Part shown: positions 32,646-43,217 of the stretch, in pieces
Layout: each line of letters opens with the position of its first letter
How positions within the stretch are numbered: position 1 is the first letter of the stretch
DNA from: Heliocidaris tuberculata
Lineage: Eukaryota; Echinodermata; Echinoidea; Camarodonta; Echinometridae
Assembly (NCBI GenBank): GCA_025618425.1
Contig: CM046833.1
Coordinates: 3,262,672 to 3,326,671, forward strand
Reading direction: 5' to 3'
DNA: 64,000 nt
Program-made: the position numbers and the translations under genes
Notes under the pieces: generated by a model
What the model was told of the DNA's origin: nothing
Databases searched by the model: none
The model's input: the letters and a program-made list of their open reading frames with translations, nothing else

Positions 32646-33255
32646 TTCTATTCACCTGCTTCATCAATATTTCATTTTATTTCATTTCATTTCATTTATT
32701 CAGTTCTGGATAGAAATACAAGTACATAGTATACAGTTTACATAATACGATCACAGTAAACGTATTTCCAACAGAACTATAAGAGCTCCAAGATAAGCAG
32801 AAGCTTGACGCCTTGTGAGCCCTTACAATTTAAATAAAGTCTTACTACGGGGGAGTAGAGAGGGTCCTGGTGATGCAGAACAGCAAGGAGAAAGGGAGAA
32901 AGGTAAATAGGAACTGAAGAGAGAGGGAGAGAAGGAGAGAAAGAGAGGGGAAGAGAGAAAGAGAGAGAAGAAGGAATGAGGATATATGCATGATTCTCAT
33001 AATGTTAGCATTAGATCATTACGCATGTTATAAAAATTTGTAATTATTAAGTCCTCATTCAACATTGTTTCCATTATGATTTTATAGTATTGTCTTCCTA
33101 TCTAATGAATGTTCTACGATATGTTTCGGGTCCCCCCCCCCCAACTGTTTTATGTGAAAAGAATATCAATTTAGAGTCCATTGTAGACAATATAAAGAAA
33201 GTGTTTTGAGTTTCTTGGGAAGGCCCTTTTGATAATAATGTAACTATGAAGGTCA

Positions 33256-33412
33256 GGGCCCCGTCTTGAGGAGTTGCGACTGATTCGAATCAATCACAAG
33301 TCCTCCAATCAATCGCAAATTTCCAATCTCCTATATCTTAAGTACAGAGTTGCGATTGATATCAATTACACATTATTTGCAATCAATCGTAACTCTTTAT
33401 AAGTTGGGGCCC
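33256..33412. mobile_element. MITE, GGGCCCC ends, TTGCGATTGAT interior
   Basis: 157 bp: left GGGCCCCGTCTTGAGGAGTT, right AACTCTTTATAAGTTGGGGCCC. GATTGAT/ATCAATC words are repeated and CTCCAATCAATCG lies at the centre. Same architecture as the MITEs at 13,648 and 15,473. Confidence 0.7.
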
Positions 33413-33792
33413 TAGAAAAGTTTTAAAACATCTTTAAGGTTTTCATTCACTTCTTAATAAAATGTTGGTTTTAGTAATAAAAACAAGAACCAATCTTTAT
33501 ATTCTTTTTCAACCATGCACAGACATCAATGGGAAAGGAGGGGGGGGGGGGGGGGACAAGTCTTGCTAAATATGCGAGAGAACAAAGTCAGAGAGGGGGA
33601 AATGTTTCGGAAGTTGTCATATAATCTTATTTTCTCTTTACATTCTCCCTTTCTTTGTCTCTCTTTCTCTCTCTTTGCCGCTGCGATTGTGGCAAACAAT
33701 GCTATGCAATATTCCGTTACCATCTAGGTTTGATGTCCTTTCGGTATCTTAACAGACACAAACATATTTAAGAAATTTGAGAGACTTAATAC

Positions 33793-33964
33793 CTGGTATA
33801 CAGATAGCAGAAATGTCAGCTTTGAACCCCCGTCTGCCTGTTGAGTAGTCGGTATTGAAATGAATGATGACGTCATCTGACATTACGGTAATATTATCTG
33901 GTATGCTGTCACCAGATAAATCAACCAGGGTGTCATCGAGTGATCCAGATGTACTGATTGAAAG
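33793..33964 (-). CDS. Locus B: CUB7 second exon
   Basis: A 172-base exon, phase 0 to 1, acceptor TTTCTACAG before 33,964 and donor GTATTA from 33,792. It encodes LSISTSGSLDDTLVDLSGDS, then DDVIIHFNTDYSTGRRGFKA and DISAICIP. Its layout and length match the second exons of CUB4, CUB6 and CUB8. Confidence 0.87.
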
Positions 33965-34326
33965 CTGTAGAAAGTAGAAGGATAGGGCTTTAAAAGTCAG
34001 GGGGACGTATTCGTTATTGGGGGACAATGGATGTCCATCATTAACGAGGCAAGTTCCGCATTCATGAGTGAAAGCTCGTTGACTTCGAGTCTCGCTGCTT
34101 GCTGCGGGGCTGCGTAGAAATTCTTTTACAGTTCCTTGAGAGATTTGAATTTGTTACAAAAAAGTCATAATCATGATAATGAAAACGTCGATAGAATGTT
34201 AACCTTGTAAATTTGTAACCTTAATCTACTCGATTCTACAGTACTTTCATGAACGTAAAAATGAGTTGACATGTGGTTTAGAATAATTTTTATATGTGTT
34301 TTCTTTGTTTTTCTTGTTTTGGGGTT

Positions 34327-34375
34327 TTTTGTTTTGTTTTGTTTTGTTTTGTTTTGTTTTGTTTTGTTTTTGAGA
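34327..34375. repeat. GTTTT pentamer microsatellite
   Basis: About nine GTTTT units, giving artefactual Asn/Lys frames. Confidence 0.9.
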
Positions 34376-34471
34376 AATATAAGTCAGATCGGAAAAGTAA
34401 TTCTCAGGCAAGATTTTAAGGCAGTTTCGCTCAAAGGTCACGTGTGATCACTGATGCGAAACTAGTTAACT

Positions 34472-35492
34472 GGGGGTCGTTTCATCAAACCGTCATAACG
34501 ACAAGATCAGCGACATCTCGACGCTGTCGCTCAACTTGTCCGCTAACCGTTTCACAAAGCCGTATTTGCGAAGATCAGCGACAACTTCCCTGACAAGTGA
34601 CTTGTCGGTACTCCAAACCTGTCATATCTTTGTAGAACGCCATCACAAGCCAGCTTTTAGTTAGTCTATGGGCTGCGAAAAAATGAAAAATGTAACTTAA
34701 AAGAAAATTATTTCCTGATCTCCAAGCACATTTCTTTATCATTCTTTTTATCAAATAGTTTTACTAATGTTTTTATTATAATATTTTACAGACGAACAAT
34801 ATGTTTTTATGACTTCTTGACCCCCAACAAGTATGTGAGATTAATATTAAAAATACCCACATCGGTCTACCATAGAAAAAGCGTCTAAAACGGAACAGTC
34901 TGTATATACAGACCAATTTAAACGACGACAATTTATCATGTATGTATTTTACCTTTATTTTTCCCTTTTTACGCAATACTTTGATATAAACAATATTAAA
35001 TGTATTTTTTATAACTGAATATTAAGAATTGGGTCATAAAATATCTTTATTTAATCATTTTCTGTAAAGTGTACACGATTTGGGTCTTCTTTCCATAATT
35101 AGTCAATTACGGTATCCTCTTATTTACAAATCTAGATTCGTACATCGCAAATGCATCCTCAAGTTTTCTCAATTTTATAAATTCTAAGATGCCATAAGTA
35201 ACACATCTTTTCATGTAAACGGGATGTTTGTATCACCAGTATTAATTTTCGATGCCTTTTTTGACATTTTGGAACAGTTTGGAGAAAACTGAGCCTCAAA
35301 GTCTGTTTGGGTAATTGACGATAAATCCAATGGACTGTGATATAGACTTATGTTTTTTAGCCGATGAGTATCGATATCATTGAGTTGTCGTTTATCATGT
35401 CTTCGTGAAACAGTTTGTCAAGTCCATGACATTTCCGTAGATCGCCGACAAAGTTATGACTGTCATGGAGTTGATTTGATGAAACGACCCCC
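34472..35492. mobile_element. About 1-kb MITE-like element with GGGGGTCGTTTCATCAAA ends
   Basis: The left end GGGGGTCGTTTCATCAAACC and right end GATTTGATGAAACGACCCCC are inverses. CGACAAG and TTGTCG words are repeated near both ends, beside CGTCATAACG (left) and GTTATGACTGTCATGG (right). The AT-rich middle has no coding capacity I recognise. The ends are a variant of the GGGCCCGTTTCAT family, and it is seven times longer than the others. Confidence 0.65.
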
Positions 35493-35558
35493 TGGTCTCT
35501 CTAACAGAGGACATCTACTGTACCCAAATAACGGTCGACATAGCGAGTTAAAAGAAAA

Positions 35559-35705
35559 GGCCCCGTTTCATAAAACTTGTTATAAGTGACAACTGACATA
35601 TTTCTATGACAAATTTGCTCTCAGCCAATCAGATGCAAGGATTTCAGTAGCTTATAACAGTTATTGCAACTTGATATTGATAACAAGATTTATGAAACGG
35701 GGCCC
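35559..35705. mobile_element. MITE, GGCCCCGTTTCATAAAACTT ends
   Basis: 147 bp. Left GGCCCCGTTTCATAAAACTT followed by GTTATAAGTGACA; right TAACAAGATTTATGAAACGG ending GGCC. The centre CAGCCAATCAGATGCAAGGA with TTTCAGTAGCTTATAACAGT is shared in inverse with the MITE at 7,192-7,330. Confidence 0.8.
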
Positions 35706-35947
35706 TGGATCTTATTTGATCCTGATCCCCTTTAACAGGAAATAAAGAAAACTCCTGCCTTTATAGTTTGACAAATCTCATGTAACTAAATAATATGTTG
35801 TCCGTTTTAGATTAATTTTAATCATTCATTGGTTTATTTGAAATCAGTTTCGACCTACAGGGGTTGATGGTCATCCTTGTGATGAAGTTTCTTATCTAAT
35901 TCCAAATGCCATGACAACGCCTGATAGAATACAAGAACTGCACTCAT

Positions 35948-36105
35948 AATAACAATAATAATGATGATGATGATGATGATGATGATAATAATAATAATAA
36001 TAAAAATAATAATAACAATAATCATAATGATAATAATAATAATGATAATAATAATAATAATAATAATTATAATGATAATAATATTAATAATAATAGTCAC
36101 GTTTG
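35948..36105. repeat. ATG/ATA trinucleotide microsatellite
   Basis: (ATG)8 then (AATA/ATA)n with interruptions. Frames of poly-Met/Ile are artefacts. Confidence 0.95.
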
Positions 36106-36345
36106 TGTATCGTTTAACTATTTCCCCATTCATTGGTCTCAATTGCTATTCCGCACATATATTGCACAATCTCCACTCCACTGGGGAGTATTTCAACCAG
36201 GCCCCATGTTGCTTTGTAATTTTAAATATATCTGAATTCTTGTAAACATGGATATCCCATCCATATATTCTGAATATTCTTGTTTTTAAATTATATGTCG
36301 AGAGTAGATGGTACCTGTCGCTCTGTAGGGGTATGTGATAGGCGG

Positions 36346-36600
36346 GTACTCGATTTTCCGAGGGTTCATTTTTCCAAAGGTTCATAATTCCGAAAATGAA
36401 TTTTTAATTCAAAATGCAAAAGAGCCCTACATAACTTTTCTCAATTGCGATCCTTCGGAAACATAAACACTTTTTCATTTTCGGAATTAGGAACCCTATA
36501 ATATTCATTTTCGTAATCATGGTAATATATAGAACCGTCGGAGTAACGAACCTTCGGAAAAACGAACCCTTCGGAATTATGAACCTTCGGAAAAACGACA
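36346..36600. repeat. TTCCGAAGGTTC array, locus 3
   Basis: Starts with ACTCGATTTTCCGAGGGTTC and ATTCCGAAAATG words in one orientation, then TTTTTCATTTTCGGAATTAG and GAACCTTCGGAAAAACGA in the other. The array is therefore an inverted pair about an AT-rich centre near 36,430. Confidence 0.75.
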
Positions 36601-36622
36601 TGTAAGAATGATGTAACCATGT

Positions 36623-36891
36623 CAGGGGCGGCACTACAGGGGGGCAGAGTGGGCGACCCCCCCCCCCCCCATGATTTTTCAAGTAGTGAAAAAAGAAAAA
36701 AAAAGAAGAAAAAAGAAGAAAAGGAGGAAGAAAAGGGAAGAAAAAGGAAGAAAGAAGAAAGAGGAGTATTAAAAAGAGAGGTCTTAAACATATTACCTCT
36801 ATATTACCCCTGTTATTTAATGGAGAAAAAATATGACGTCATCTTTAGGTCGTCTTGCCCCTCCTATCAAAATACCCTGGCGCCGCCCCTG
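36623..36891. mobile_element. GGGGCGGCGCC-ended element, second copy
   Basis: Reverse-complement copy of 5,205-5,478. It starts CAGGGGCGGCACTACAGGGG, has a C15 run, an A/G-rich block, TATGACGTCATCTTTAGGTC, and ends CTGGCGCCGCCCCTG. It ends 20 bases before the CUB7 first exon's donor side. Confidence 0.75.
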
Positions 36892-36911
36892 AACCATGTG
36901 ACCATATCTAC

Positions 36912-37084
36912 CTTATCGTTATACTCGTTGATTTGAAAGTCTTGGAATACGATGCTTAGCTGACAGGTTGGTTCAGGTAGAGAGAATCTCCAGATCACAT
37001 TCTGATCTCTTGGATATTCGTTGTATGGGTAACTGAGTGAAGCAATGTAATACTCGTCTCCGCTGAACATTGTTACGTTGGAGC
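36912..37084 (-). CDS. Locus B: CUB7 first exon
   Basis: A 173-base exon, phase 1 to 0, acceptor CATGTACAG before 37,084 and donor GTAGAT from 36,911. It encodes SNVTMFSGDEYYIASLSYPY, then QNVIWRFSLPEPTCQLSIVF and QDFQINEYNDK. The CUB S-P-x-Y-P motif is S-L-x-Y-P here. A repeat element abuts the intron side of the donor. Confidence 0.88.
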
Positions 37085-37738
37085 CTGTACATGAGCATCA
37101 AACATTTCAAACAACTACAATACCATAGCATAAAGGCCATCTATTTTTCAATGCCATGCATATATGGTTTGGGAATACAACGATAACAAACCGATAAAAA
37201 ATGGCCTTCATTGAAAAGCGGTGCTCATAGTTTGGTGTTGGGACCGGTGCCATCAAAATTAGGTCCAACTTATAACTCCTCCTACTTAGATTGGAGTATA
37301 TACAAGTTTGTTTTTTTCAAGAGGGATCATTCTGAGTGAATTTTTTCTATTTTTATTTTTCAGCCTTGATTTACTCCTATTTTATACATTTCATTTTGTA
37401 TATTTTTTTCACGTTGACAGTATTTCTTAATTATTCATTTATCATTTATTTTTATTTTTAATTTTTTAATTTTTCATTCATTTATCATTTATGTGATTTC
37501 GATATTTCCAATAAATTAAAAAAAAAAATCGGTAGTATGTTTTTATGTTGGTGGACCCCTATATGGAAACCAGCTTTTGCTGTTAACATGTTCCTCCCCA
37601 GCATGAAAGGAAAAATAAATGAAAATGAAGGAATGATTGAGTTAATATTACTACATGATACTTCAACGTGGAATAACTGGAATCTTACAAGATCATCTTT
37701 TAGAAAGCTCGTGTCTTGTCTGCCAACAAGATACTTAC

Positions 37739-37771
37739 CGACCACATCAATATACGGTTGCGGAGGACCAT
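37739..37771 (-). CDS. Locus B: linker microexon CUB6-CUB7
   Basis: A 33-base phase 1-1 exon (GPPQPYIDVV), acceptor CCTATTAATTAG before 37,771 and donor GTAAGT from 37,738. Same length and P-Y-I-D core as the linker at 32,088. Confidence 0.72.
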
Positions 37772-38043
37772 CTAATTAATAGGAAGAAATAAAATGTAAC
37801 ACACCATGTCATTAAAAATGTGACTTCATAAACTGTTGAGTTTTTTAAAATATAGATTGACCTACTTTTTAACTTGAATAATTGAAATGGGCAAAGAAGA
37901 CGTGGACATTTTTTTTGAAATTATCGTTTCAACTCTTTTTAAGTGCTGTGTGTGCGTGTATGCACACACATATGAATAAATTATTTGGTATAAATATAAT
38001 GAATAGATTTCACATAATGTCATGTATGAATAAATTTACATAC

Positions 38044-38230
38044 CTAGATCACAGTTGGCATATAGATTAGCTTTAAACCCTCTCTTGATATTGGGGCCAT
38101 AGCTCGAGCTGGCTCTAAATCGGATGAGTACAAAGTCTGACGTAATGTTTATTGGTCCTTTTATGACGTCACCTTCTCCATATAAGACAGCGCGAAGAGT
38201 GTCCAATGAAGCAGACGAACTGATTTGAAG
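38044..38230 (-). CDS. Locus B: CUB6 second exon
   Basis: A 187-base exon, phase 0 to 1, acceptor ATTCACATAG before 38,230 and donor GTATGT from 38,043. It encodes LQISSSASLDTLRAVLYGEG, then PINITSDFVLIRFRASSSY and IKRGFKANLYANCDL. Confidence 0.88.
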
Positions 38231-39018
38231 CTATGTGAATGAGTAAGGAGGGTTTGAATGGAAAAGTTGAATGAATGAATCTCACTGAACACACTGCAAA
38301 GATATTCAATGAGCATGATGAGAAATTTGGTTTGTCCTTGAAACCTCTTAACCTAACTATGTATGCAATATGTTATTAGTGCGACATGTCAATAAGGGAC
38401 AAGGAGCTGCTATCCCCCACTTTCTTTTTAGAAAAGAGATCAAAATTGCTCTTCCTGCGATAAATGTTGCCTTTCAAAGTGAAGAAACACCCCTTCCTCC
38501 CATGAGAAATGAATTCCCCTTAAAATTCTCCTTTCTTCATTTTCTATGCTCTCAAATCATACTCTTTATGACGAAGTATAGGCACCTATTTGTTAAGGAA
38601 TAAATTTTCACCCTTTTTTCTGGGCTTTGTGACATGGCAGCATTTTAAGTTATATGAAATCCCTAGGTGACCAAGCCCCCCCCCCAAAAAAAAAAAAAAT
38701 AAATAAATAAATAAACGGGGGAAAAAGCAGCAGTTAAATTCAATAAATGATCCAAAGACTGGTTTAAGAAGAGGTCAGAATTGAGTCTTTCAGCTGACAA
38801 AAGTGTCCAAATAAAAAGTCCATATGTCCATATATAGAAAGCATCTTTTCAAAGGAACCCGTCCGGGTTGCAGTATAGAATGGAAGTAAGGTGGTATAGC
38901 ACAATAGGTATAAAATAAGTAAACAACCTCGCCCCCCCCCCGATTGGACACACGCTACCATTGCCCCCAGCTTGTATTTCAGTAAAATGCACGCCAATGA
39001 CAAAGTAAGAAAATTTAC

Positions 39019-39188
39019 CGCGTCGTAATGCGACCTCGTTGTAAAATTTTCTAAATCGATCGTAAGTTGACAATCTGCACGAGGGAGTTTGATGAGCCAG
39101 ATGTTACTGACGTATTTTGGATGGTTATTAGGATAGTTAGGTGAAGCTATGGAGTACGAATCCCCATTTGACAGTGATATCCCAGAGC
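39019..39188 (-). CDS. Locus B: CUB6 first exon
   Basis: A 170-base exon, phase 1 to 0, acceptor CTCTTCTTCAG before 39,188 and donor GTAAAT from 39,018. It encodes SGISLSNGDSYSIASPNYPN, then SNIWLIKLPRADCQLTIDLE and NFTTRSHYDA. The CUB S-P-N-Y-P motif is intact. Confidence 0.9.
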
Positions 39189-39925
39189 CTGAAGAAGAGG
39201 AAGGAACAGAAGTCAAAGAATAATTATCTTTGACAAAAAACCCGTCATTCTGAAATATTTCAAAATTTAATGGGAATATAAAACAGAAGTTTGGAAAATA
39301 AAATTGGTAATTCAGCTAAAAAACGACGCTCGATCTAAAGTCATGTTTAATGAAAAAAAAAGAATCTCAGACCTCGGTCTAAATTCCTTTGTTAAAACTC
39401 GACTATAGACCCAGGATCGGGTGTAAATTTTAGCAGAATTCTCGCCTTTGAGTATATTGAGCATTTTACTCGCGAAAACGTCTCTCCACGTATTGACTTG
39501 TAAGAAGAACGTGAATGTTGTGCAATTTTGTCAGCTGCTATCTTTTGTCATAAATATGTGGATCTGAAAACAGTTTTTTAACAAAAAGAACAAATGCAAG
39601 CCCAGTGAATAATAAGGGTAAATAGTTATTATTATTTGTATATTGGATTTGAAATCTTAGATCATAGTTTTACCCTATGGTTTTACCATTATTTTTGACT
39701 TTCATTGCGCCTATACCCTGTGAGATGTGAGCAGTGTGGATTGTTCAGTCTGTTTAGAATTGACAGGTCCAAACAGCACTTCTTTTAAATGAGAACCAAT
39801 TCAGAATGTCTTCTAGTCAGGTTCTGGAAATTATGTGTAATTAAACTTTAAGACCTGAATATCTATAGGGAAATAAAAATTGATTATATCTGTTTATTCT
39901 CCAGTAATTTAAACAGCATATTTAC

Positions 39926-39958
39926 CTCTCGTGTCGATATGTGACTCGTTGTTTGCAC
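39926..39958 (-). CDS. Locus B: linker microexon CUB5-CUB6
   Basis: A 33-base phase 1-1 exon (ANNESHIDTR), acceptor TCTCTTTCAG before 39,958 and donor GTAAAT from 39,925. It ends like the linker at 47,802 (HSFDTR). Confidence 0.7.
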
Positions 39959-40119
39959 CTGAAAGAGATAATGAAAGAAGTAAAGAGTTTGGTTGGTATT
40001 TAACGTAAGAAGAAGGGTATATCGCTCAATTTTACCCACCTGTGAATTTAACCAGTAACGCAGAAGAATACCCTTAACAATAACGTTAAATATCATATTA
40101 AAGCATTTACGTATTGTTT

Positions 40120-40500
40120 TAATTTTTAACCAGTGACAGATCATGGCGTTTTAGATTAAAGGTAACAAACAGCATATCGGATTAAGTTTAACCAATGGCG
40201 TTTCATAATAGAGATAGCCGATTTCATATTAGAATCAGTTAAGCCTATTGCATATCAGATTAAGTCTGACCAATGGCATATTAGACTTTACATGTTTAAC
40301 CAATGGTGTTTCATAATAATTATCTATATAGTTTAACCATTAACCCGTCAGACTGAATACACAATATAGACATGAAATTAAAGTTAGCGAAAGATATATC
40401 AACTTAAGTTTAACCAGTAGTGTACTACTACATATAGATTCAACCAATAATTTATCTGATTTATGTTAACCATTTACGAGGTATGAGAAGAAGTATACCC
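40120..40500. repeat. Degenerate TTTAACCAATGG tandem repeat
   Basis: Eight or so loosely spaced copies of TTTAACCAATGGCGTTTCAT or TTTAACCAGT/ATTAACC variants, each followed by AT-rich text with CATATCAGATT. Period is about 35-60 bp and irregular. Confidence 0.6.
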
Positions 40501-40532
40501 AGTATCGCATCATAATTACTGATGGGATATTA

Positions 40533-41109
40533 CTGGAGAATGAAACCCTGGGGGAAATATCCATTTTAATGAAAAGAGAGGATAGAGAGAATCAATTTTA
40601 AAAAAGTTCCATCAAAATCAGTCACGAAATGAAAAAGTTATGATAGTTTGAAAAGTCTCAATTTACTTTCTATCATGTCTATGGGATCCTCAAATTGGCA
40701 ATGTTGCTTTAAAATGGCAGGTTTAGTAGTACAACTCTCAATATGTTACACAAAATTTCATATCTTCTCCATTATCTCTAAAGATGCTGCTTGTCTTTTT
40801 TGAACTCAACATATGTTGTGTCAAATACCCACGATATATCTTGAGCTAAGGAGACAAGCTGCACCTTGAGAGATAATGAGGAAAATATGAAATTTTGTGT
40901 ACAAAACATATGGAGAGTTGTCGTACTAAACCTGTCATTTTGAAGCAACATTGCCAATTTGAGGATCGCCACAGAAAGTAAATTGAGACTTTTTAAACTT
41001 CATAACTTTCTCATTTCGTAAAAGATTTTGGTGGAACTTTTTTTTTTATTGCATCTCTCTATCCTCTCTTTTCATTAAAACTGATTTTCCCCAGGGTTCC
41101 ATTCTCCTT
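40533..41109. mobile_element. Foldback element, copy 2
   Basis: Left CTGGAGAATGAAACCCTGGG, right CCCAGGGTTCCATTCTCC. Arms of about 270 bp, with the same spacer marks and orientation as 22,229-22,816. Small indels separate the two copies. Confidence 0.85.
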
Positions 41110-41129
41110 TGAATTACTCTCTTGATATA

Positions 41130-41425
41130 CAGCAGTGAAGGAGTCAACTTAGAGATTACATCATTTTGGAGTGGAAAGCCACTCTAAATCAGAGTGAATC
41201 CAATCTAAATCAGAGTGAATCCACTCTTAATCAGAGTGGAAATCCACTCTAAATCAGAGTGAATCCACTCTAAATCAGAGTGAATCCACTCCAAGATAGT
41301 GGCTTGAATTACTCATTTCAGAGTGGATTCTACTTTTTTGGGCGTAGATTTCCACTCCAAAATGAAGTGATCCCTAATATGACTCCTCAAAGAGTGGATC
41401 TCCACTCCTGTATGTTTAGAGAATA
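41130..41425. repeat. CACTCTAAATCAGAGTG palindromic tandem array
   Basis: At 41,176-41,290 five or six units of about 21 bp (AATCCACTCTAAATCAGAGTG), each a palindrome. A flank follows with ACTCCAAAATGAAGTGATCC and TATGTTTAGAGAATAG, which recurs at 58,190-58,345. Confidence 0.75.
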
Positions 41426-41452
41426 GCGTTAACCCATGAAAGGTTGACATAC

Positions 41453-41594
41453 CTGAATCACAAGCAGGTCTTAGAACAGCATTTAATCCATACGTTCTTG
41501 GATTGCTGTGATCATCTGATCGAAACCACATCCATACAACGTTTGAATTTACTTCAAAGTATCTCGGGATGGTTTCACCCGTCAAGAACCAAAT
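41453..41594 (-). CDS. Locus B: CUB5 second exon
   Basis: A 142-base exon, phase 0 to 1, acceptor CCATTTTAG before 41,594 and donor GTATGT from 41,452. It encodes IWFLTGETIPRYFEVNSNVV, then WMWFRSDDHSNPRTYGLNAV and LRPACDS. Same type as CUB1 and CUB3 second exons; the canonical G-F-x-A is G-L-N-A here. Confidence 0.88.
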
Positions 41595-42186
41595 CTAAAA
41601 TGGATTAATGAATATGGATCATTAATTTTGAAGGGTATGTTGATTTCAGATACCTCTTTAGGGAGTTTGGTCTGTGGTTTATTGTGACTTTGTAGACTCT
41701 TTCATCTTGGAAGCTTGATAGACTTCAAGTATTCCGTGTATGGAGCATCTTTATTGAGTCTCCATCATGAACTTCTTCTTCTTTTTATGATTCTTGGATT
41801 AGTTTTGATGGCGCTTGTCATTCAGTGTGGAATAATCTCAGGTGCATAACTCATAACATATTTTACAAAAATTTCTTCATGACCTGCCTATGGGAAAATT
41901 AAACCTAGCATGACAAAGAACAAAACACAGTACTACGATACCTCCGCAATGATAAATTATGTATTAAAGCTTACTGTGCCATTCTGTCAATTTGCACCGA
42001 CTGTACACACAAATCCCACAGAAGATTATTAATGTGGTATACAAAGATTTAATGGTGCCGTACTCTTAAAATGTGATTAGGAAAGTGATATATACCTTAT
42101 TTGATTTTGGGTCGGGTATATGATTTGAATGTTAATGCTGATATGACATTACTCTGTAAAAAGAGAAAATCAAACTGTCATCGTAC

Positions 42187-42398
42187 ATGATTTCTAGATC
42201 TATTGTATCCTGATCCTATCTCGAGAACTTCTCCAGGAACCTTCGCCTTAAAGCTATGGAATTCGATGAGGACATTGCAGTTCTCAGGAGCCCTGACCGT
42301 CCAGCTATAGAGACCTTCTACTTCACTGTAGTATGCAAAGATTTTGTCAGGTGTTCTGATCCGCATCGACTCGCCCTGTGTCAGTTCTATTACGTGCT
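42187..42398 (-). CDS. Locus B: CUB5 first exon
   Basis: A 212-base exon, phase 1 to 0, acceptor TTGTTTTAG before 42,398 and donor GTACGA from 42,186. It encodes EHVIELTQGESMRIRTPDKI, then LYSWTVRAPENCNVLIEFHS and GEVLEIGSGYNRSRNH. The break falls after the G-x-G-x-x-x-R turn, later in the fold than in CUB4, 6, 7 and 8. Confidence 0.87.
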
Positions 42399-42516
42399 CT
42401 AAAACAAGAAACAAGATATAGGTCCTATCACTTGTTGAGGAGGGGGCACAGACAAAGGGGGGGGGGGGGTGACAAACATGATCATAAAGTTTCATGATTA
42501 CAACCCATACATACAA

Positions 42517-42546
42517 AACACACACACACACACGCGCACACACACA
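42517..42546. repeat. CA dinucleotide microsatellite
   Basis: About 30 bp of (CA)n with one GCGC interruption. Confidence 0.9.
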
Positions 42547-43217
42547 AACAAACATTCGTTTGACCCATAAGTTCTGTGAATGACCTTTTTTTAAGCGAAT
42601 GACCTTTTTTAAGCGAATGAAGAGAGGGTGGTCCCCTGGTTACGCCAGTGCTTGAATGGAAGGTAATACGGTAATATAAGGTAACTCAATCAAAACAATC
42701 TAAACGGGTGTGCAAAGTCAAAATTAGCTTTAGTTGACCATGTGGCAGGGAACTGTACCATCAAAAGTTAACAAGCAATTACATCTCACTCAAACTTACC
42801 GTTTCTCTTTCAATCAGTAGTACCCTTATAATCAATTGCAACTCACAATTTCTGTTACAGAAAATAAACAATCCATTTTAGATACAAGCGATTGCATGGA
42901 GAATGGAGATACAGTCGATTTCTAAAAGGAATCTAAGTCGATTTGTTGGGCCCCTGTATCCACTTATATGCTCAATATACCTGACCGTTGGCAGAGTTTC
43001 CCAGGGGGTCATTGTACAGGGTAACTATCCGGGTGTTACTTATCTCGGGGTAGCTAGTCGTCAATAAAGCTGTTCTACTTGTACAGTGTTCAATTAGGTA
43101 AATTGCTGCTAGATAACCTTCTAAACCTGTGTTATGGTGATTAACAGTCATGACCGTTGTATTCTTTTCATTTGTATTCCAAAGGGAGCTTATTAGACAC
43201 TGTTAGGTCATTATTAC

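Noticed and set aside
32180..32745. Long open frames on both strands (153 and 130 codons)
   Set aside because: GATC-hexamer repetition excludes stops; no splice sites or domain.
33515..33727. Frames on both strands near a G14 run
   Set aside because: Low-complexity CTCTTT and poly-G text, no homology.
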